The position numbers were made by a program, and so were the translations under genes. From Pigmentiphaga aceris (GTDB taxonomy: Bacteria; Pseudomonadota; Gammaproteobacteria; Burkholderiales; Burkholderiaceae_B), in contig NZ_CP043046.1 of the NCBI RefSeq assembly GCF_008119665.1, positions 4,092,001-4,156,000 of the forward strand: DNA of 64,000 bases, given 5' to 3'. Positions 1 to 8,369 of this stretch are shown here, piece after piece (the first letter of the stretch is position 1; each line of letters starts with the position of its first letter). Under the pieces are notes generated by a model, which saw only the letters and a program-made list of their open reading frames with translations, searched no databases and was not told the origin of the DNA.

Positions 1-102
1 ACACTCAGGCCCGTTTCCTGCTCATGTCCCGATGTGAGGCGGTGCAAGGCTTTGCCCGCCCCCAGCTTTTTTTAACTTACCCATATCCCAAGGAAAACAA
101 TC

Positions 103-552
103 ATGGCCAAACAAGTCAGCGGTATCCTCAACGATCTGGTTGAAGTTTCAAAGAACGGCGAAAAGGGTTTTCAAGCGGCAGCCGAAGACGCAAAGAATCC
201 TGAACTGAAGGCCCTGCTGTCGCGCCGCGCGCAAGATTGCGCATCGGGTGCCGCAGAGCTGCAGCAAATTGTTCTGCGTTTGGGTGACACGCCTGAAGAC
301 AGCGGCACCATCGCCGGCGCAGTGCATCGCGGCTGGACCAACCTGAAGGCTGCGGTTGCAGGCCGGACCGACCTGGCAATCCTGGAAGAAGTGGAACGTG
401 GCGAAGACGTGGCCAAGGCCGCCTACGCCGACGCCCTGAAGGAAGCCCTGCCGGCTGACATTCAGGCTGTGGTGCAGCGCCAGTACGAAGGCGTGGTTCG
501 CAACCACGACCAGATTCGCGACCTGCGTAACCGCCTGCGCGCAACCTCGTAA
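103..552 (+). CDS. DUF2383 / PA2169-type four-helix-bundle protein
   Basis: 149 aa, cytoplasmic, almost entirely predicted alpha-helix and without a signal peptide. The ferritin-like pattern of the PA2169/DUF2383 family is visible: an N-terminal helix (residues 5-40, ILNDLVEVSKNGEKGF), a helix with paired acidic residues around 90-100 (LEEVERGED) and a C-terminal helix with VVRNHDQIRDLRN. Family members have a ferritin-like four-helix fold and are usually stress or stationary-phase induced; no enzymatic role is established and I do not assign one. An AAGGA ribosome site lies about 8 bases before the ATG. The gene appears monocistronic and is followed by a strong terminator at 663-705. Confidence 0.85.
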   Translation: MAKQVSGILNDLVEVSKNGEKGFQAAAEDAKNPELKALLSRRAQDCASGAAELQQIVLRLGDTPEDSGTIAGAVHRGWTNLKAAVAGRTDLAILEEVERGEDVAKAAYADALKEALPADIQAVVQRQYEGVVRNHDQIRDLRNRLRATS

Positions 553-620
553 TGGTGTGTTGACCGCAGGCTGACTGGCCGGGTGCCTCAGCACAGGCAC
601 GTGCCAGCAACCTGTACAGC

Positions 621-645
621 GATGATCATCAACGTGATGATCATC
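621..645. repeat. Hairpin made of two copies of a 10-bp palindrome
   Basis: GATGATCATC occurs at 621-630 and again at 636-645, separated by AACGT. The 10-mer is its own reverse complement, so the pair can be read as a direct repeat, as two palindromes, or as one 10-bp hairpin with a 5-base loop. It lies between the DUF2383 stop codon and the terminator, so it would be in the mRNA 3' end. Its role is unknown. Confidence 0.6.
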
Positions 646-662
646 AGCTGATTGCACGACAG

Positions 663-705
663 ACAAACCCCGATCTGCCCCCCAGCAGTCGGGGTTTGTT
701 TTCGT
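663..705 (+). terminator. Rho-independent terminator of the DUF2383 gene
   Basis: A perfect 11-bp stem, ACAAACCCCGA (663-673) paired with TCGGGGTTTGT (689-699), has a 15-base loop and is followed by a T-rich tail. The reverse strand has an A-containing flank but no downstream gene that needs it. Confidence 0.88.
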
Positions 706-714
706 TTGGGGCAA

Positions 715-1045
715 TGCTGACGCCCCGCCTTACAAATATCTGAAAACAGAGCGCGCAGTTTTAAACCGCGCAAATAACCAAATTTATATTTGTTTTAGGT
801 TTATTCATTAAACCCATTAATCCCCATGGGTTTAACTTTGTTTTCCGTGAGGCTCATTACGTAATCGAAATGCTCGGTTAGGATGAGCTGCCTCCATAAC
901 TCGTGGCAATCCCAACGCTGATCTTGGCGCGATTCGAAACGCCTGTATTCAAAATGCAGGTGCCCCGGCATGGAGAAGCGTCTGCACCCACCTGCAGCCA
1001 AAGCCACTGTTCGTATTAGCTCGTAAACCCATTGAGGATTTTACT
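715..1045. other. 331-base AT-rich intergenic leader before the DUF4214 gene
   Basis: No convincing gene. The first part (740-800) is markedly AT-richer than its surroundings and is the likely promoter area. A perfect inverted repeat follows at 808-835. The remaining about 210 bases up to the ATG would then be a long 5' leader. A minus-strand open frame at 801-1007 has no homology I recognise and is not called. Confidence 0.5.
808..835. repeat. 10-bp inverted repeat in the leader of the DUF4214 gene
   Basis: TTAAACCCAT (808-817) pairs perfectly with ATGGGTTTAA (826-835) around an 8-base loop. The following bases CTTTGTTTT make it terminator-like on the plus strand, but it could equally be an operator next to the AT-rich promoter area. 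Confidence 0.5.
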
Positions 1046-2929
1046 ATGGCGACCAGCACTGAATATCTGACTCAGGTCAGCAATCTTTATGTCGCGCTGT
1101 TTAACCGGGCACCCGACACCGAAGGCATGAAATTCTGGTCAGAGGCACTGTCTAACGGCGCAAGCCTGCCGACAGTGACCAAAGGCTTTTTGGCTGCCCC
1201 GGAAGGCCAGGGTATTTACGCCCCCGGCCAGACCAGCGCCCAGTTTGTCACGACGTTCTACCAGACCGTTTTCGGACGAGCCCCCGACGCAGGTGGTTTG
1301 GCATTCTGGATGGAAGCGTTGCAAAACGCCGGCGGTGTCGAATCGTCCGATGCCCGCGCGTCTCTGGTTAATAGCATCGTGAATCTGGTCAGCATGCCGC
1401 TGAACACGAAACCCGAAGGCCTGAGCGACGCGGACTATGCCACCACGGTTAATGACCGGGCACTGTTTGGCAATAAGGTTGCATACGCCACCTTCGTCGG
1501 TACGTACGACGATTCGATTGTTGCCCCGGGCAGCAGCCAGACATCGCTCTCCAAGATCACGGCGGATCCGGCCAGCGTAGCGGCGGCCGAGGCCAGCTTC
1601 GGTCAGCCGACCAATCCGGGCGGTGGCGGAGGTGGTGGCGGCGGAGGCGGAGGTGGAGGCGGAAACCCTGACCCGGTCGACGCCACGCCCATCGTCGGCA
1701 CCACTGGCGATGACACGCTGACGGTTGTCAATGCAGCTTCGTTCACCAAGACCGGCTTCTCGGTCGACGGTCTCGATGGCATTGACACCCTGATCGTGCA
1801 AAAGGCCACGGGTGTCCTCGATGCCACCGACAAAATCGCCAACATCGAAATGCTGAAGGTCAGCGCCACCGGTGCCACCACCGTTGACGCCACGCACTTC
1901 GCTGGTGTGGGCAGCTTCGGCTCGATGGACTCCACCGCGTCGCTGGCCGTCACCCATCTGGCGGAAGGCCAAGGCACCACGGTGTCGGGTGCCAATGTCG
2001 ACAGCAGCTTCGGCTTTGACGACGCGGCGACCGCAGCAACACTGACGCTTGCTGATGCACAGGGCGGTGCCGTGCATGTAACTGGCACGGGACTTACCTC
2101 GCTGGCCGTGACGGCAGGCGGTGCGGAAGGCGGTGCAGGCAACAGCCTCGTGCAGCTGGATGTGGCAGGCAGTGCCATCACCGCAATCAGCATCGACGCC
2201 ACCAGCGCGCTCAACGTGGACAGCATTACCGGGGTCACGGACGGCACGCTGACAGTCACCGGCACGGCTCAGGTCGGCATCACGGCCGTCACTGGCATCA
2301 CCTCGGTTGATGCCAGCGCCAACACCGGCGGCATCGCGATCTACGATATGGCAAACGCCAAATCGTTCATCGGCACCGACGCTGCCGACATCCTGGGCGT
2401 AAGCGGCACGCTGGCAGCTGACGCCACCATCAACCTGGGTGGCGGTGACGACCAGCTGGCGTTTGCGGTGGGCACTGCGTTCGATGCAAGCGGTCTGAAG
2501 GTCACTACCGGGGACGGCGCTGACACGATCGACGTCAGTGCGCTGACCCTGGCGGCTGAATCGGAAGAAAGCATGGCCGCGAGCACCGTGACCATCACGG
2601 ACTTCGGTGCCGGTGACAAGATCGTGTTCAGCGCAGCGGAATCCTCTGCCGAAGGCGCGATCAAGGTGTATGACCTGAGCGCAAGTGATGCGCTGTACCT
2701 GGCAGCAGGTACCGCCATCGCGAACGCGGAGGCTGATCCGGCACCTGCCACCATTGCAGCCTTCCAGTATGGTGGCGACACCTACATCGTGGCAGACACG
2801 GCAAACGACGGCGCATACGGGATTGGCGACATCCTGGTGAAGCTGACGGGTACGCCGGATATGACCCAGGTCAGTCTGGTTGGCAACGCCGTGGCCTTCT
2901 CCGCGCCGCAAGAACCGGTGGTGGTATAG
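1046..2929 (+). CDS. DUF4214-domain, RTX-like surface or secreted protein with poly-glycine linker
   Basis: 627 aa. Residues 1-190 carry two DUF4214-type repeats (LYVALFNRAPDTEGMKFW near 14-31, FYQTVFGRAPDAGGLAFW near 71-88), a module common in type-I-secreted and S-layer-like proteins. Residues 192-206 are 15 consecutive glycines, followed by a Thr/Ala/Gly/Asp-rich region of about 420 residues with RTX-like turns (GTTGDDTLTV, GGGDDQLAF) suited to calcium binding and beta-roll folding. There are almost no Lys, Arg or Cys residues in that half. No N-terminal signal peptide is visible, which fits type I secretion with an uncleaved C-terminal signal, but no ABC/MFP secretion genes lie in the window. 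Secretion and surface location are inferred. The start is preceded by a GAGG site. Confidence 0.8.
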   Translation: MATSTEYLTQVSNLYVALFNRAPDTEGMKFWSEALSNGASLPTVTKGFLAAPEGQGIYAPGQTSAQFVTTFYQTVFGRAPDAGGLAFWMEALQNAGGVESSDARASLVNSIVNLVSMPLNTKPEGLSDADYATTVNDRALFGNKVAYATFVGTYDDSIVAPGSSQTSLSKITADPASVAAAEASFGQPTNPGGGGGGGGGGGGGGGNPDPVDATPIVGTTGDDTLTVVNAASFTKTGFSVDGLDGIDTLIVQKATGVLDATDKIANIEMLKVSATGATTVDATHFAGVGSFGSMDSTASLAVTHLAEGQGTTVSGANVDSSFGFDDAATAATLTLADAQGGAVHVTGTGLTSLAVTAGGAEGGAGNSLVQLDVAGSAITAISIDATSALNVDSITGVTDGTLTVTGTAQVGITAVTGITSVDASANTGGIAIYDMANAKSFIGTDAADILGVSGTLAADATINLGGGDDQLAFAVGTAFDASGLKVTTGDGADTIDVSALTLAAESEESMAASTVTITDFGAGDKIVFSAAESSAEGAIKVYDLSASDALYLAAGTAIANAEADPAPATIAAFQYGGDTYIVADTANDGAYGIGDILVKLTGTPDMTQVSLVGNAVAFSAPQEPVVV

Positions 2930-3123
2930 CCCGCGCAGGCTGAGCGCATGAAGCAGTGCACGTAGGCGGTGCACGGAAACAGCCGGGCGGACAAGCTCCG
3001 CCTGGCTGACGCTCTCGGCGCAGTATCCGGACGTCCATCAGTGGAGAGCTGGGCGTTTGTCTGTCGATACCCCCGCATGATTCCGATCAGCAACCAATAT
3101 GTGGCAGGCGCCGTCAGCACTAC

Positions 3124-3157
3124 GAGGACAAGGACCAAATCCTTGTCCTCTTTTTTT
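3124..3157 (+). terminator. Strong rho-independent terminator of the DUF4214 gene
   Basis: A perfect 11-bp stem (GAGGACAAGGA with TCCTTGTCCTC), a 5-base loop CCAAA and a run of seven T. The T-run is only on the plus-strand side, so it serves the DUF4214 gene and not the convergent DUF6351 gene. Confidence 0.95.
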
Positions 3158-3164
3158 CGTGCGT

Positions 3165-5426
3165 TCAAGACATGCCAATGCGACGCCACGGATTGGCTGG
3201 TGCAGTCTGACCGACGCCTGGCTTGCTCCAGTCACACACGCCGGTGGGGAAAGCGCGTTTGATACGCACCAGGTCGGCTTCATCGGGCTGAACCCGATAA
3301 TCAGCCGGATCAACGGGTTTCAGCTGGCACTTCAGAATATCGCCAACCAGCGGTGCCCCCGCCACGTAGTGCGGCCCGGCTGGCGTCGGGTAACGTGCGG
3401 CGCACGCCCCTTGATCCAGGTGCACCGTGCCTGTCGTGGCGGTGGCGATCTTGTCGCGTGTCATGCAGGTGTCCTGCAATCTTGCAGGACGATGGCGCGC
3501 GGCCTTGTCGAAGGCAGACCCTTTGCCCGGATCGTTGACGATGGCCGTCAGCCAATGATCCATCTCGGTCAGCGCGCGGCGCAACAAGGGGCTGTCGCTG
3601 GAGTACAGCCCATAGCGGTTGTCCTCGACAAACATCACGTGGTTCGGTGCCTTGCCGTGCTGCGCAATCAGGCGTTCACGCAGCGCAAACGAGTGATAAC
3701 GCAGGTGCAGATCCCCTTCGGGCTGGTCATCCGCGTAAGCACGATAGTCGATGGTGGGCGTGGCACCCAGCATGCCCCGCCCCACCACCAGCCCATTGCG
3801 ATACGAGGCGTTGATGGCTTCCACATCGCCCACGCTGCGCTCGGCAATCGGCACGCCGTCGCGGTTGTAGCCGCCGATCTTGGTGTTCAGATCAAGGAAC
3901 TGATCGAGCGAGATCACCCCATCGTTGAGCGCCTTCAGGCCGTATTGCACCCCCACGTTGTCCAGCGGACGCAGCGCAAACCCACTGGTGGGATCACGCC
4001 CGACCAGGTTGACCAAGTGGGAAAACACATCCGAGCGCAATCCCTTGGGATTTTTCTGCGGATCGAACAGCGCGTCGCGCGGCAACACCGAAGGCACAAA
4101 CCCCGACACCGCGATGCGCTTCACGCCCTGCTGAAAATCGGCGTTATTCAACACTTTTTCGGTGACGACCCCCGCCACCGCACGCTGCGCCTCGGGCGAG
4201 AACACCAGCGCATCGGGTTTGGCGAAATAGCGCCGCAGCAGGTTCATGTCTGCCAGCATCGGAATGGTGGACGCCAACAATTCCGGGAAGCTGCAACCCG
4301 GAATGATGCCGTCGAGCAATCCCGGATAGTTATCGGCAATCTGGTGTTGCTGGTAAGAGCCGCCCGAACAGCCCCAGCCGATTGTGAACAATGGCGGGCC
4401 AAAGGTGCGCACGAACTGCTCTTTGACCATGGCCATGGTTTCGGCAGCCAGGATCTCGTTGCAGTTGTTCCCGAACACGTTCAGCGACGACGACGCAATG
4501 GCGTAGCCCTGGCGGATCAGATCGCTGTTGAGCACGTCTCCCACTGACGAACCCTGGCGGTTCCATCCGCCATTGCACCCGCCACCAAACGCGTAGATCA
4601 ACCGGTTGTTCCAGCCTGCCCAGGTGGTGGTCGGGTCAACAGGGCGATCAGAAAATGGGTCATGCAGCGCGGCAATCTGATAGATCGCCCGATTGATGGT
4701 GCCGGTTTCCAGGCGCAGGATGTATCTGACCTGCTTGCCGCCGATGTTCAGGTGCGCCACATCTGCTGGCGGCTTGGCAAGATTGCCAATGTTGCCAAGG
4801 GGTACCAGGCCCGATGCATCGCCATCAGTCTGATGATAGAAATAATCGACACGCGTCTGGATCGAACAGTTTGCATCCAGCGGCTCGCCCAGGAAAGTGC
4901 CGCCCGGCAGCGTGAAACTCGTGGTCTGGCAAACATATGGCGCTTCATGCGGCCCGGAAAAAACCGGCCCGCTGATCGGGTGGTTGACCATGCCCACCGA
5001 GCCTACCTGCTTACCCCGGTAGTGCACCGCCAAAGACACTGCGCCAAGCTGCAATCCCTTGAGCCGCCCGACCAGACGCGCTTCATTGCCGCCACGGCCG
5101 GCGGCAAACCGCTGCGTGACATCTGTCGTGCCCAGATAAATGCGCAAGTCATCGGGGTCGATATCGCTGGGAACCGGGATACGGATCAGCACATCGCCGC
5201 CAGACACCATATCCGCGCGCGAGGACAACACTTCCGGCTGAATACGCAACGCATCTGGCGCGACCGGCGACGCGATTGGATCAGCGACCGGATCGGGAAC
5301 GGGTAATGGAGTTTTGACTTGCGCCAGCGCGCAGCTTGTGGTCCAGCTCAGGCAACAGGCCAGCAGCCACTTTGCCCAGGGTCTGCTTGCATCACCGGGC
5401 GCAAGAGAAACCGGACGCGCCGCCAT
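3165..5426 (-). CDS. Secreted DUF6351-family alpha/beta hydrolase
   Basis: 753 aa from the ATG at 5426. A signal peptide is visible (WLLACCLSWTTSCALAQ, about residues 20-36). After a beta-rich N-terminal part there is an alpha/beta-hydrolase core with an oxyanion-type FGGGCNGGW stretch and a nucleophile elbow GWGCSGGSYQQ. The second half holds several conserved acidic/His stretches (MFVEDNRYG, EMDHWLTAI). The family resembles tannase/feruloyl-esterase-like enzymes, but the substrate is not known. The ATG overlaps the opgC stop by one base (TGATG), so the two are almost certainly co-translated. A role in the periplasm or outside the cell, perhaps on ester-substituted glucans, is an inference from that linkage. 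The protein has paired Cys residues suited to an oxidising compartment. Confidence 0.82.
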   Translation of the reverse strand: MAARPVSLAPGDASRPWAKWLLACCLSWTTSCALAQVKTPLPVPDPVADPIASPVAPDALRIQPEVLSSRADMVSGGDVLIRIPVPSDIDPDDLRIYLGTTDVTQRFAAGRGGNEARLVGRLKGLQLGAVSLAVHYRGKQVGSVGMVNHPISGPVFSGPHEAPYVCQTTSFTLPGGTFLGEPLDANCSIQTRVDYFYHQTDGDASGLVPLGNIGNLAKPPADVAHLNIGGKQVRYILRLETGTINRAIYQIAALHDPFSDRPVDPTTTWAGWNNRLIYAFGGGCNGGWNRQGSSVGDVLNSDLIRQGYAIASSSLNVFGNNCNEILAAETMAMVKEQFVRTFGPPLFTIGWGCSGGSYQQHQIADNYPGLLDGIIPGCSFPELLASTIPMLADMNLLRRYFAKPDALVFSPEAQRAVAGVVTEKVLNNADFQQGVKRIAVSGFVPSVLPRDALFDPQKNPKGLRSDVFSHLVNLVGRDPTSGFALRPLDNVGVQYGLKALNDGVISLDQFLDLNTKIGGYNRDGVPIAERSVGDVEAINASYRNGLVVGRGMLGATPTIDYRAYADDQPEGDLHLRYHSFALRERLIAQHGKAPNHVMFVEDNRYGLYSSDSPLLRRALTEMDHWLTAIVNDPGKGSAFDKAARHRPARLQDTCMTRDKIATATTGTVHLDQGACAARYPTPAGPHYVAGAPLVGDILKCQLKPVDPADYRVQPDEADLVRIKRAFPTGVCDWSKPGVGQTAPANPWRRIGMS

Positions 5427-6664
5427 CAATGCGGCGTCGACTGCCGAGGAGCTTGGACAGGCTGCACCGGTGCGCTGCCAAGCGGGGTGGGACGCGAAGC
5501 AACCGGAGATACGGAAGCAGGCGTGGATGCCGACGCAGCCGCAGCACGGCGCGCCTTGCTGCGCGACTCAGACCAGGCTGCGACTGCGATCACGGCAAGA
5601 ATAGCCAAAACATCAACTGTCAGGGATACCGGCCATGCGGGTTCGCCACCACTTACGCCGTAGGCGATAGCCTCGGCACCCAGCGAAATCACCGCTGCAC
5701 CAATGAAACAGTTCAGCCCGTTGCGCCCGATCATGGCGATCAGGCTCATGCGCTGGGCCACGCCTTGCAGACGCCCCCCACGGCAAACGCTATACACCAA
5801 CCAGGCAACGGACATGAAGCTCAGCACCCTCAAGGTAGCGGCATTCGCCTTGGAGATCGGATAGAACGTGTCTTCCACCCACTGCGGCACGATCGCAGCA
5901 TGCCATGCGGGATTGCCCCACAACATAGCGCAAAACGCGCCGAAAGCGGCGAAGCAGCACGCAGCAATGGTAATACGGCGACGTGCGCGATCCGACAAGT
6001 CTTCAGGTAATTGCGGGCGCAGACCGATCGACATGCCCAGCACGAAGAGCAGTTGCCATGCGAAGGGATTGAAGGTCCAGTTGCTGTTCGGTTGGGCGCT
6101 AGGCAGCATCGCACCCAAGGTCGGCGCGGCCAGCCACACCGTGAGGCTCAGCGCGAGCAATGCCACACCCGACTTGCGGCCAATGCGGATAAGCAAGGGC
6201 GTCAACAGCGCAAACAAGGCGTACATCGGCAAGATGTCAGACAGGAAAGGCTGGCGCTGGAGCGTGAAGACCTGGAACAGGAAAGACCACGGTGCAGCCA
6301 CAAATGCCTCGACCTCGGTCGGGCCCAACGACGGAATATCGATGTGGCTGGCACGCAGAATCAAGCCGCACACGACCATGAGTGCCGCGGTGATCAGGAA
6401 AGCCACGTAGATTTCCCAGGCACGACGCAGAAAACGTTTGTCTGCGGTGGCAACCGAGCGGCGTCGCGCCAAGGCTGCATAAGACAGTGCGGTAACCAGG
6501 CCGGCCAGGAAGACGAAAACTTCGGCGGCGTCGGCAATTGCGTAGTTACGCAGCGTTATCTTGGCCAGTACGCTATTGGCGATATGGTCGACAACGATGA
6601 ACAGGAGCACAAGGCCGCGGAAAAAATCCAGCTCAAGGAGCCGTGTAGGAGTTTTGGCATCCAT
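5426..6664 (-). CDS. opgC: OpgC-family membrane acyltransferase
   Basis: 412 aa integral membrane protein with about ten hydrophobic segments. It starts with the OpgC signature region (RLLELDFFRGLVLLFIVVDH) and has the later FNPFAWQLLFVLGMSIG motif. OpgC succinylates osmoregulated periplasmic glucans at the inner membrane. The ATG at 6664 has an AGG about 7 bases upstream and is preferred over an in-frame GTG at 6676. The C-terminal 40 residues are Ala/Ser/Pro/Arg-rich and cytoplasmic-looking. opgG/opgH are not in the window, so this is an isolated substituent-transfer gene coupled to a secreted hydrolase. Another acyl substituent than succinate is possible. Confidence 0.88.
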   Translation of the reverse strand: MDAKTPTRLLELDFFRGLVLLFIVVDHIANSVLAKITLRNYAIADAAEVFVFLAGLVTALSYAALARRRSVATADKRFLRRAWEIYVAFLITAALMVVCGLILRASHIDIPSLGPTEVEAFVAAPWSFLFQVFTLQRQPFLSDILPMYALFALLTPLLIRIGRKSGVALLALSLTVWLAAPTLGAMLPSAQPNSNWTFNPFAWQLLFVLGMSIGLRPQLPEDLSDRARRRITIAACCFAAFGAFCAMLWGNPAWHAAIVPQWVEDTFYPISKANAATLRVLSFMSVAWLVYSVCRGGRLQGVAQRMSLIAMIGRNGLNCFIGAAVISLGAEAIAYGVSGGEPAWPVSLTVDVLAILAVIAVAAWSESRSKARRAAAASASTPASVSPVASRPTPLGSAPVQPVQAPRQSTPH

Positions 6665-6846
6665 GGTGACCTGCACAACCCATTGGGCGCGACTTTATTC
6701 GTGAATGTAAATTGACTATAGGTGCGCAGCCCGATTCCAGGCGCAAGCACCTGACGACCTAATGTAAACGGGCTGACATTTTGTGGGCGCAGGCCAAGCG
6801 GCCAGATTGCGCGGTTGTGCACCCCTATTGCGCTGCGCCAATGACA

Positions 6847-6871
6847 ATCGGGCCGCATTGCGCGGCCCGAT
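6847..6871 (-). terminator. Putative terminator of the mprF-acvB operon
   Basis: A perfect 10-bp GC-rich stem (ATCGGGCCGC / GCGGCCCGAT) with a 5-base loop lies 28 bases after the acvB stop codon. The downstream side on the minus strand has only scattered T, so termination strength is uncertain. Confidence 0.5.
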
Positions 6872-6899
6872 CAAGCTTTCTGCAGCGCGGTATCAGGCG

Positions 6900-8369
6900 T
6901 CAGGGACGCTTGCAGATTGCCTCACGCGGACCATCGCAATTGCGCGCAGCGTCAATGATTGCCGCAGCGACTTTGTCATTGTTGCCATCAAAGTGGTGGC
7001 CGCCCGGGAACTTCTTCAGCGCCATGCGGTTGACGTCGATCTTCGGGCACAAGCTGTCCTTGTCCTCTGCCCCATATACGCACTGCCCCAGGCCAATCGG
7101 GAAGCGATCGATTTCGGGCTGGATCGGCAAGCCCCCGCGGCTGGCAGATACCCAGTTGGTCAGCTTGAACTCGAAATCGGCACGCTTGCCCAGGCTCAGG
7201 AAAGTGGCTAAGGACACATGCTCAAGCGTGGCAGCAGGCAGACGGTTCACGATGAAGGGCAGCACATCGGCCCCTTGCGAGAACCCGACCAGCACCACAC
7301 GACGCTTTTTCCACGCCGACAGGTAATAGCGAATCAGGCGATCAACGTCGGCAGCGGTGGATTCCGGTGTGCGTTTGCTCCAGAAGTAACGCAGGGAATC
7401 GAAGCCCAGCACCGGCACGCCATTGGCAGCCAGCGAAGCAGCCACTTCCTTGTCAATACTGGCCCAGCCACCATCGCCGCTGAGCAGAATCACCAGCATG
7501 TCGCTCTTGCCTGCGGTGGCGGGAATTTCGATGACCGGCAGATCCGCCACGGTAGCGGGCGGCATGGGGGTGTCGGGTGCGCGACCGGCGTTGACCTTCT
7601 GGTACAGCGCGGCAATCTGGGCCAAGGAAGCGGCATCCGGGGCCACGATCTTGTCCACGTTGGCCAACTGCGCACCCGGCACCTTGGCAATGAAGTCGCG
7701 TGCGGCTGCCTGTTTGCAGGCAGCGTCATCTTGCGGCGGCACGACTACCCAAGGCGACTGCAAGGGTGCCGGTTCGAACACCAGGCTCTTGCTGCCACGC
7801 GGCCGGTTGTTCGGTACATCCGGGCCTTCGTCATTGGTGCAAAGCGCCTTTTTCATCTGCAATTCCGGGCAGAAGCCCAGCGAGATGGTGCCCGCGAACA
7901 GTTTGGGCGATGCCTGCACCGACAAGGCATAGGCCAGGTTTGCACCGCGACCCGGCTGAGCCATGATCACCGGCTGGGTGTAACCCTGCAGCTTTTCATA
8001 GGCTTGAACCAGACGGCTCAGGTTCTCCAGGTCGCCGTCGGGAAACACGCACTTGCCGTCGTCGCCATCGAACTGCGAAAACACCTGTGCAGTATCGATA
8101 CCCGCCACCAGCGCGCCTTGCGCAGCCAGGGTGTCGGCCAGTTGGCGATCGGCCGGCGTCCAGCCCTTGTCGCCCGAGAACAGCAGCGTGACGCCCTTGG
8201 GCGCACCTTCCGGTTTGATGATCTGAACATTCTTGAACCGGCCATGCGACAAGCTGTTGGCGGTCGGCGTATCTGCTGCCGAACCGATCACCGGATACAA
8301 GGCGGCAGTCGCCGTGGCAAGCACACACGCCGCGACCTGGCGGATACGCACAGTATTCATTCCGCTCAT
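6900..8369 (-). CDS. acvB: AcvB/VirJ-family lysyl-phosphatidylglycerol hydrolase
   Basis: 489 aa with an N-terminal signal peptide (about residues 1-31, ending GSAA). It is the long, two-domain AcvB form. The first half has FSGDKGW (64-70) but a degenerate nucleophile position (QPGRGAN, about 138-144). The second half has LSGDGGW (296-302), an intact serine elbow VGFSQGAD (Ser about 364) and a C-terminal GGHHFDG (about 456-462). AcvB in Agrobacterium is periplasmic, is co-transcribed with the MprF homologue lpiA and hydrolyses lysyl-phosphatidylglycerol. Here too it overlaps the mprF stop by 4 bases (ATGA). The pair would set the level of cationic lipid in the envelope. The assignment is strong from domain layout plus context. 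Confidence 0.9.
   Translation of the reverse strand: MSGMNTVRIRQVAACVLATATAALYPVIGSAADTPTANSLSHGRFKNVQIIKPEGAPKGVTLLFSGDKGWTPADRQLADTLAAQGALVAGIDTAQVFSQFDGDDGKCVFPDGDLENLSRLVQAYEKLQGYTQPVIMAQPGRGANLAYALSVQASPKLFAGTISLGFCPELQMKKALCTNDEGPDVPNNRPRGSKSLVFEPAPLQSPWVVVPPQDDAACKQAAARDFIAKVPGAQLANVDKIVAPDAASLAQIAALYQKVNAGRAPDTPMPPATVADLPVIEIPATAGKSDMLVILLSGDGGWASIDKEVAASLAANGVPVLGFDSLRYFWSKRTPESTAADVDRLIRYYLSAWKKRRVVLVGFSQGADVLPFIVNRLPAATLEHVSLATFLSLGKRADFEFKLTNWVSASRGGLPIQPEIDRFPIGLGQCVYGAEDKDSLCPKIDVNRMALKKFPGGHHFDGNNDKVAAAIIDAARNCDGPREAICKRP

Noticed and set aside
801..1007. 68-residue minus-strand frame in the DUF4214 leader
   Set aside because: No ribosome site, no hydrophobic or conserved pattern, and it covers the hairpin and the leader of the downstream gene.
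1139..2974. Long minus-strand open frame opposite the DUF4214 gene
   Set aside because: It is a by-product of GC-rich codon bias; the predicted protein is Arg/His/Cys-rich with no recognisable domain, while the plus-strand protein has clear family motifs.
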